64,000 bases of DNA from Streptomyces sp. PH10-H1 (GTDB taxonomy: Bacteria; Actinomycetota; Actinomycetes; Streptomycetales; Streptomycetaceae): the NCBI RefSeq assembly GCF_030063355.1, contig NZ_JASISZ010000033.1, positions 16,619 through 80,618 on the forward strand, written 5' to 3'. A program made the position numbers and the translations under genes. Below are positions 59,833-64,000 of this stretch, piece by piece (position 1 is the first letter of the stretch; every line of letters starts with the position of its first letter). The notes under the pieces are model-generated. The model did no database searches. It was not told where the DNA came from and was given only the letters and a program-made list of their open reading frames with translations.

Positions 59833-61011
59833 GTGTCGCTGCCACCCCTGGTCGAGCCGGCTGCCGAGCTCACCGTCGACGAGGTCCGCAGGTACTCGCG
59901 CCACCTGATCATCCCCGATGTGGGGATGGACGGACAGAAGCGGCTGAAGAACGCCAAGGTGCTGTGTGTCGGCGCCGGCGGCCTCGGCTCGCCGGCCCTG
60001 ATGTATCTGGCCGCCGCAGGTGTCGGCACGCTCGGCATCGTGGAGTTCGACGAGGTCGACGAGTCGAACCTGCAGCGCCAGATCATCCACAGCCAGGCCG
60101 ACATCGGCCGTTCCAAGGCCCAGTCCGCGCGCGATTCGGTTCTCGGCATCAACCCGTATGTGAATGTCGTTCTCCACGAGGAGCGCCTCGAGGCCGAGAA
60201 CGTCATGGAGATCTTCTCCCAGTACGACCTGATCGTCGACGGCACGGACAACTTCGCGACCCGCTACCTGGTCAACGACGCATGCGTACTGCTCGACAAG
60301 CCCTACGTCTGGGGCTCGATCTACCGCTTCGACGGCCAGGCGTCCGTCTTCTGGAGCGAGCACGGCCCGTGCTACCGGTGCCTCTACCCGGAGCCCCCGC
60401 CCCCCGGCATGGTCCCCTCCTGCGCCGAGGGCGGCGTGCTGGGCGTGCTGTGCGCGTCCATCGGGTCGATCCAGGTCACCGAGGCGATCAAGCTGCTCGC
60501 CGGCATCGGTGACCCGCTGGTCGGCCGCCTGATGATCTACGACGCCCTGGAGATGACCTACCGCCAGGTCAAGGTCCGCAAGGACCCGGAGTGCGCGGTC
60601 TGCGGTGAGAACCCGACCGTCACCGAGCTGATCGACTACGAGGCCTTCTGCGGCGTCGTCTCCGAGGAGGCCCAGGAGGCCGCCGCCGGTTCGACGATCA
60701 CGCCGAAGCAGCTCAAGGAGTGGATCGACGACGGCGAGAACATCGAGATCATCGATGTCCGCGAGCCGAACGAGTACGAGATCGTCTCCATCCCCGGCGC
60801 CAAGCTGATCCCCAAGGGCGAGTTCCTGATGGGCACCGCCCTCCAGAACCTCCCCCAGGACAAGCGCATCGTCCTGCACTGCAAGACGGGTGTCCGCTCC
60901 GCGGAAGTCCTGGCCGTCCTGAAGTCCGCGGGCTTCTCGGACGCGGTGCACGTCGGTGGCGGCGTCATCGGCTGGGTGCACACGATCGAGCCGCACAAGC
61001 CGGTGTACTAG
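59833..61011 (+). CDS. MoeZ: adenylyltransferase/sulfurtransferase
   Basis: A 392-residue protein with a MoeB-like adenylation domain (VLCVGAGGLGSP, DEVDESNLQRQI, zinc pairs CYRC and CAVC) and a C-terminal rhodanese domain with active Cys in HCKTGVRS. It activates and sulfurates C-terminal glycines of ThiS/MoaD-like carriers for molybdenum cofactor, thiamine or thiocysteine pathways. GTG at 59833 with GGAG 6 nt upstream. Equivalent to Rv3206c. Confidence 0.95.
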   Translation: MSLPPLVEPAAELTVDEVRRYSRHLIIPDVGMDGQKRLKNAKVLCVGAGGLGSPALMYLAAAGVGTLGIVEFDEVDESNLQRQIIHSQADIGRSKAQSARDSVLGINPYVNVVLHEERLEAENVMEIFSQYDLIVDGTDNFATRYLVNDACVLLDKPYVWGSIYRFDGQASVFWSEHGPCYRCLYPEPPPPGMVPSCAEGGVLGVLCASIGSIQVTEAIKLLAGIGDPLVGRLMIYDALEMTYRQVKVRKDPECAVCGENPTVTELIDYEAFCGVVSEEAQEAAAGSTITPKQLKEWIDDGENIEIIDVREPNEYEIVSIPGAKLIPKGEFLMGTALQNLPQDKRIVLHCKTGVRSAEVLAVLKSAGFSDAVHVGGGVIGWVHTIEPHKPVY

Positions 61012-61590
61012 GCGCCTCGTCGTCTCGTAATGCGTGGGGCCCGCACACCGTTTCCGGTGTGCGGGCCTTCTCGTGGTTCAGCGTCCGCTCTCCGGGTCCT
61101 GCGGCTTTTTGGTGTGCCTCGCGCGAACAGGTTTTTGAGGGCGGCGAAGCCTGATTCGACGTCCTCGATCGCGTACAGCCAACGCCGGATGAAGAACCGC
61201 CGAACGGAACTGGTCACCTTGATTCGTTTGAGCCACCGCGGCATATCCCGGAAGGGGACGAAGGTCAGGGCGTCCCTGATCGCGTTCTCCGCCACGCCAT
61301 CGAGGCCCTCGGCCCGCAGCGCCTCGTAGATGGCCGGAGTGAGTCCTCCGAACAGCCGGGCCGCGTCGCCCACGGCGACGAACGCGTACTGGCGGATCCG
61401 AGGATCGCTGGAGCGCAGCGCCCGCTCCACGCGTGGCGCGGCTACCGCGAGGTCACCACAGTTCAGCCACGAGGCCGATGACCGCCGTGCCGATGAGCGG
61501 CTCGCCCCGCTCGAACGCGGCGCCGACCTCGGCCGGGTCATCGAGGCGGATCAGTTCGTCACCTGTTTCCCAGTCGTACTTCGAATTCAT
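61008..61590 (-). pseudogene. Frameshifted HEAT-like (immunity-type) gene
   Basis: ATG at 61590 (GAGGGG upstream) opens a frame (MNSKYDWETGDELIRLDDPA) that stops after 45 codons at 61453; the protein continues in the +1 frame as DLAVAAPRVERALRSSDPRI, through GGLTPAIYEALRAEG, to 61008. The joined product would be about 185 residues of HEAT-like helices. A single-base shift near 61460 and a tail running through the moeZ terminator indicate decay. It lies right behind the toxin-like remnant, as immunity genes do. Confidence 0.6.
61038..61067. terminator. Terminator of moeZ
   Basis: Perfect 13-bp arms (GGCCCGCACACCG and complement) with loop TTTC, 27 nt after moeZ. Confidence 0.85.
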
Positions 61591-61601
61591 TTCTGGTCCC
61601 C

Positions 61602-61953
61602 TCATTTTATTTGGCACAGGGGCGGCGGCAGCGTTCGCTGCTTCTTGGTGTTGTCAATCATGCCTGCCTTCTTGAGCTTGGTGAGATCTCCTTCTGTGAT
61701 GCTCTCCGACGGGTATTTCGCCTGGATGTGACCGTGATAGATCTCCTTGACGACCGTCCCGTCCTTGTCGAAGATCTCCTTATGTCGGTCGAGGACGACG
61801 ACCTCACCGTTCGCGTGGTCGACACCGAAATCGGAGCGGGCACCACACATCCCCCGTGGTTGATGAACGACGTCACCAATGCTCCGCTGTGTGACTGGAG
61901 TTGTCGAAGTGATACGCGTCGCCCCGATGCCGGCGGACGCACACGTCCCGCAT
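61602..61953 (-). pseudogene. Remnant of a toxin-like C-terminal domain, lower GC
   Basis: Two frames on the minus strand: 61953-61873 (GDAYHFDNSSHTAEHW, then stop) and 61850-61602 (VVVLDRHKEIFDKDGTVVKE, IYHGHIQAKYPSESITE ...). Both look like parts of one eroded protein with His-rich segments similar in style to polymorphic toxin tips. GC is clearly below that of neighbours, suggesting transfer. No known toxin family could be named. The 61850 ATG lacks a ribosome site. Confidence 0.45.
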
Positions 61954-61984
61954 GGGACTCGAGGGGAAGGGTGTCAGAAAGGCG

Positions 61985-63598
61985 TTACGAACAGGTGGTG
62001 CCCTTCGCCGGGACCTTTCCGTCGAGCAGGTAGGCGTTCACGGTCTTCGTCATGCACGTGTTGCCGCTGTTGTACGCGCCGTGGCCCTCGCCCTTGAAGG
62101 TGATCCCGATACCGACGTCCGCGCCGAGCCCGGCGGCCATCTTCTGGGCGCCCTCGTACGGGGTGGCCGGGTCGCCGGTGTTGCCGATGACGAGCACCGG
62201 GGCGGCGCCCGGGGCGCTGACGTCCGGGGTCTGCCAGTTCCCCGCGACCGGCCAGCCGGTGCACGCCGGGAGGCTCCAGGCCAGGAACTCGCCGAAGACG
62301 GCCGAGGCCCGACGGAACGCCGGCAGCTTCGCCTTCACGTCCTCCGGGGTGTAACGCTGCTTGGCGTCGGCGCAGTTGATCGCGGTGTTGGCGGGCATGA
62401 GGTTGTTGTAGTGGCCGTTCTGGTCGCGGCCGGCGAACGAGTCGGAGAAGGCGAGCAGGAGATTGCCGGTACCGGAGGTCCTGGCCTCGGTGAGCGCCAT
62501 CGTCAGGTACTTCCAGCTCTCCTTCGAGTACAGCGTGGCGGCGATCCCGTTGGTCGCGACGGTCTGGGTGACCTCGCGGCCGTCGGTGGTCGGCAGCGGC
62601 TGGGAGTCGAGCTTCGCGAGGAACGCGGCGAGCCACTTGTCGCCGTCCGCGGAACTGCCGCCGGCCGGACAGGCGGGGCTGTTCTTCGCGCAGTCCGTCA
62701 TGTAGTTGTCCAGCGCGAGCTGGAAGCCCTTCGCCTGGCCGAGGCCGGCCTGCTCCGGGTCGAGGGTCGGGTCGACCACGGCGTCCAGAACCGCGCGGCC
62801 CACCTTCTGCGGGAACAGGTGGGCGTAGACGCCGCCCAGCTCCGTGCCGTACGAGATCCCGAAGTAGTGCAGCTTTTCGTCACCCAGGACCTGACGCATC
62901 AGATCCATGTCGCGGGCGGCGCTGATCGTGTCCACATGAGCCAGTACGGCGCTCGAGTTCTTCACGCACGCCGCGATGAACCTCCGTGTGTCCGCCTGCT
63001 GCGCCTGCACCTCGGCGGGGGTGTCCGGGGTCGCGTCGAGCGTGTGCGAGGCGTCCGTCGCCTTGTCGTCCAGGCACTTCACGCCCTGGCTCTCGCCGAC
63101 GCCGCGCGGATCGAAGCTGACCAGGTCGTAGCGCGACCGCAGCTTGTCGTACTCCTTCGCGAAGGACGGCAGCGTGGCCACGCCCGAGCCGCCGGGGCCA
63201 CCGAAGTTGAAGACGAGCGACCCGATGCGGGGGCCGCCGCCCTTGGCCTTGGCGCGGATCATCGCGAGGCCGAGGGTGGGGCCGTCCGGCTTCGTGTAGT
63301 CCAGCGGCGCCTTGAGCGTCGAGCACTCCCAGTCGCTCCCCGGCGCCTTCTCGCCCGCCCCCTGCGCCACAGTCGGTGCCGCGCACCGCTCCCAGCGCAG
63401 CTTCTGACCGGTCAACGAGCCGGGCAACGCGACCGGCAGCCCGGCCGACGGCGTGCCCGTGGCACCCGTCCCGGCGGCGGGCGACGACGGCTTGCCGTCC
63501 GCCGCCTTCGAGTCCCCGCCCGAACAACCGGCCGCACCCAACGCGATCGCCACCGCGACACCCACCAAGGCGTCACGCCGCACCCGCACGTTGCTCAT
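61985..63598 (-). CDS. Secreted tripeptidyl aminopeptidase-type lipoprotein (TAP/SlpD-like)
   Basis: A 537-residue alpha/beta-hydrolase with lipoprotein signal (LGAAGC, Cys25). Family features: VFNFGGPGGSG oxyanion region, nucleophile Ser in FGISYGTE, TAP C-terminal domain with VIGNTGDPATPYEGA (acid) and KGEGHGAYNSG (His). Cysteines are conserved in pairs. Such enzymes release tripeptides or remove propeptides outside Streptomyces cells. ATG at 63598 after GGGAGAA. Confidence 0.93.
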   Translation of the reverse strand: MSNVRVRRDALVGVAVAIALGAAGCSGGDSKAADGKPSSPAAGTGATGTPSAGLPVALPGSLTGQKLRWERCAAPTVAQGAGEKAPGSDWECSTLKAPLDYTKPDGPTLGLAMIRAKAKGGGPRIGSLVFNFGGPGGSGVATLPSFAKEYDKLRSRYDLVSFDPRGVGESQGVKCLDDKATDASHTLDATPDTPAEVQAQQADTRRFIAACVKNSSAVLAHVDTISAARDMDLMRQVLGDEKLHYFGISYGTELGGVYAHLFPQKVGRAVLDAVVDPTLDPEQAGLGQAKGFQLALDNYMTDCAKNSPACPAGGSSADGDKWLAAFLAKLDSQPLPTTDGREVTQTVATNGIAATLYSKESWKYLTMALTEARTSGTGNLLLAFSDSFAGRDQNGHYNNLMPANTAINCADAKQRYTPEDVKAKLPAFRRASAVFGEFLAWSLPACTGWPVAGNWQTPDVSAPGAAPVLVIGNTGDPATPYEGAQKMAAGLGADVGIGITFKGEGHGAYNSGNTCMTKTVNAYLLDGKVPAKGTTCS

Positions 63599-63662
63599 GG
63601 TTCTCCCACCCCTTCGTTCCCAATGGGCGGATTATCCCATACGGGCCGCGACCGCATGTGAT

Positions 63663-64000
63663 GTGAATCACGAAACGTGGGAGGGGTTGTTCCCTCGCAG
63701 GCCGGAGTCCGTACGGCTGGCGCGGGTGCTGGTCGCGGGGATGCTCGCGGAGTGGGGCGTCGGGGAGCGCGGAGAGGATGTGGGGCTGTGCGTATCGGAG
63801 TTGGCGACGAATGCGATCAGGTACGGGGTGCCGTCCGGGCGTGGGTTCCTGGTGAGGCTGTGGCACGCGGACGGGGTGCTCCGGGTGGAAGTGCATGATA
63901 GCGGGGGCGGCCGGCCGGAGTTGAGGGATCCGGGGCCGGAGGAGTCGCGGGGGCGGGGGCTGATGCTGGTGGGGGCGGTGGCGGACGGGTGGGGGGTGGA
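63663..64000 (+). CDS. ATP-binding regulatory kinase (HATPase, RsbW/SpoIIAB-like), partial
   Basis: The first 112 codons of a GHKL ATPase, cut by the window end. N-box CVSELATNAIRYG and G1 region VEVHDSGGG, RGRGLMLV are visible; such single-domain proteins act as anti-sigma or serine kinases in Streptomyces. GTG at 63663 is the likely start (MNHETWEGLFPRRP); TTG at 63687 with GGAGGGG is the alternative. Divergent from the lipoprotein gene, sharing its 64-nt promoter region. Confidence 0.85.
   Translation, partial: MNHETWEGLFPRRPESVRLARVLVAGMLAEWGVGERGEDVGLCVSELATNAIRYGVPSGRGFLVRLWHADGVLRVEVHDSGGGRPELRDPGPEESRGRGLMLVGAVADGWGV

Overview
The window is very GC-rich DNA, almost fully coding, with GTG and TTG starts, many 1-8 nt gene overlaps and long-stem terminators without T-tracts. 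With mshB (mycothiol), a TatB, WhiB-free but ECF-sigma-rich stress genes, Spherulin-4/PelF-type genes and Streptomyces-style intergenic repeats, this points to a Streptomyces chromosome (core region, not a plasmid, prophage or chromosome end). No rRNA, tRNA, transposase, integrase or CRISPR array was seen.

Layout. 1-11.6 kb: a membrane protein, an S9 prolyl-oligopeptidase-type peptidase, a small membrane protein, mshB and its partner, a VanW/peptidoglycan-binding type surface protein, then an ABC-2 exporter followed by a DesK/DesR-like two-component pair behind a strong inverted repeat. 11.6-18 kb: SirB1-like and GNAT genes, 7Fe ferredoxin fdxA, dapC, a secreted Ala-rich protein, an anchored lysozyme-fold protein and dapE (diaminopimelate/lysine synthesis). 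18-23.4 kb: esterase, LOG-family protein, folP-like, DivIVA-like, tag, enoyl-CoA hydratase, DUF3117. 23.4-35.5 kb: O-methyltransferase, sigE, anti-sigma, HtrA protease, tatB, mrp, DUF1003, MgtE-N/CBS protein, lipoprotein, EamA permease, corA. The order from dapE to corA strongly resembles the Mycobacterium tuberculosis Rv1202-Rv1239c stretch, so it is an old actinobacterial block for envelope stress, export and Mg2+ transport.

35.9-48.4 kb: SUFU-like, DUF6758-type, PHP phosphoesterase, MarC, NYN nuclease, hydrolase, DEAD-box RNA helicase, ferritin-like protein, DUF3107, TetR, hydrolase and a DUF3152 metzincin-like protein. The helicase-to-DUF3152 part plus moeZ at 59.8 kb resembles Rv3211-Rv3206c, but here about 11 kb is interposed: a five-component oligopeptide ABC operon with its own leaderless leader ORF (48.5-54.2 kb) and a PelF-like polysaccharide locus (54.4-59.7 kb: glycosyltransferase, multi-TM protein, epimerase, Spherulin-4-like protein). 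The latter is the best candidate for an under-described system. After moeZ comes a decayed, lower-GC toxin/immunity-like pair (61.0-61.95 kb), then a secreted tripeptidyl-aminopeptidase-type lipoprotein and the start of a HATPase regulatory kinase gene cut by the window end.

Twelve genes have a TANNNT box exactly 6 or 7 nt before the start codon and little or no Shine-Dalgarno signal, which suggests leaderless transcription. Two genes appear to use non-standard start codons (ATT, CTG). All functions are from reading translated sequence and remembered family features; no database search was possible.
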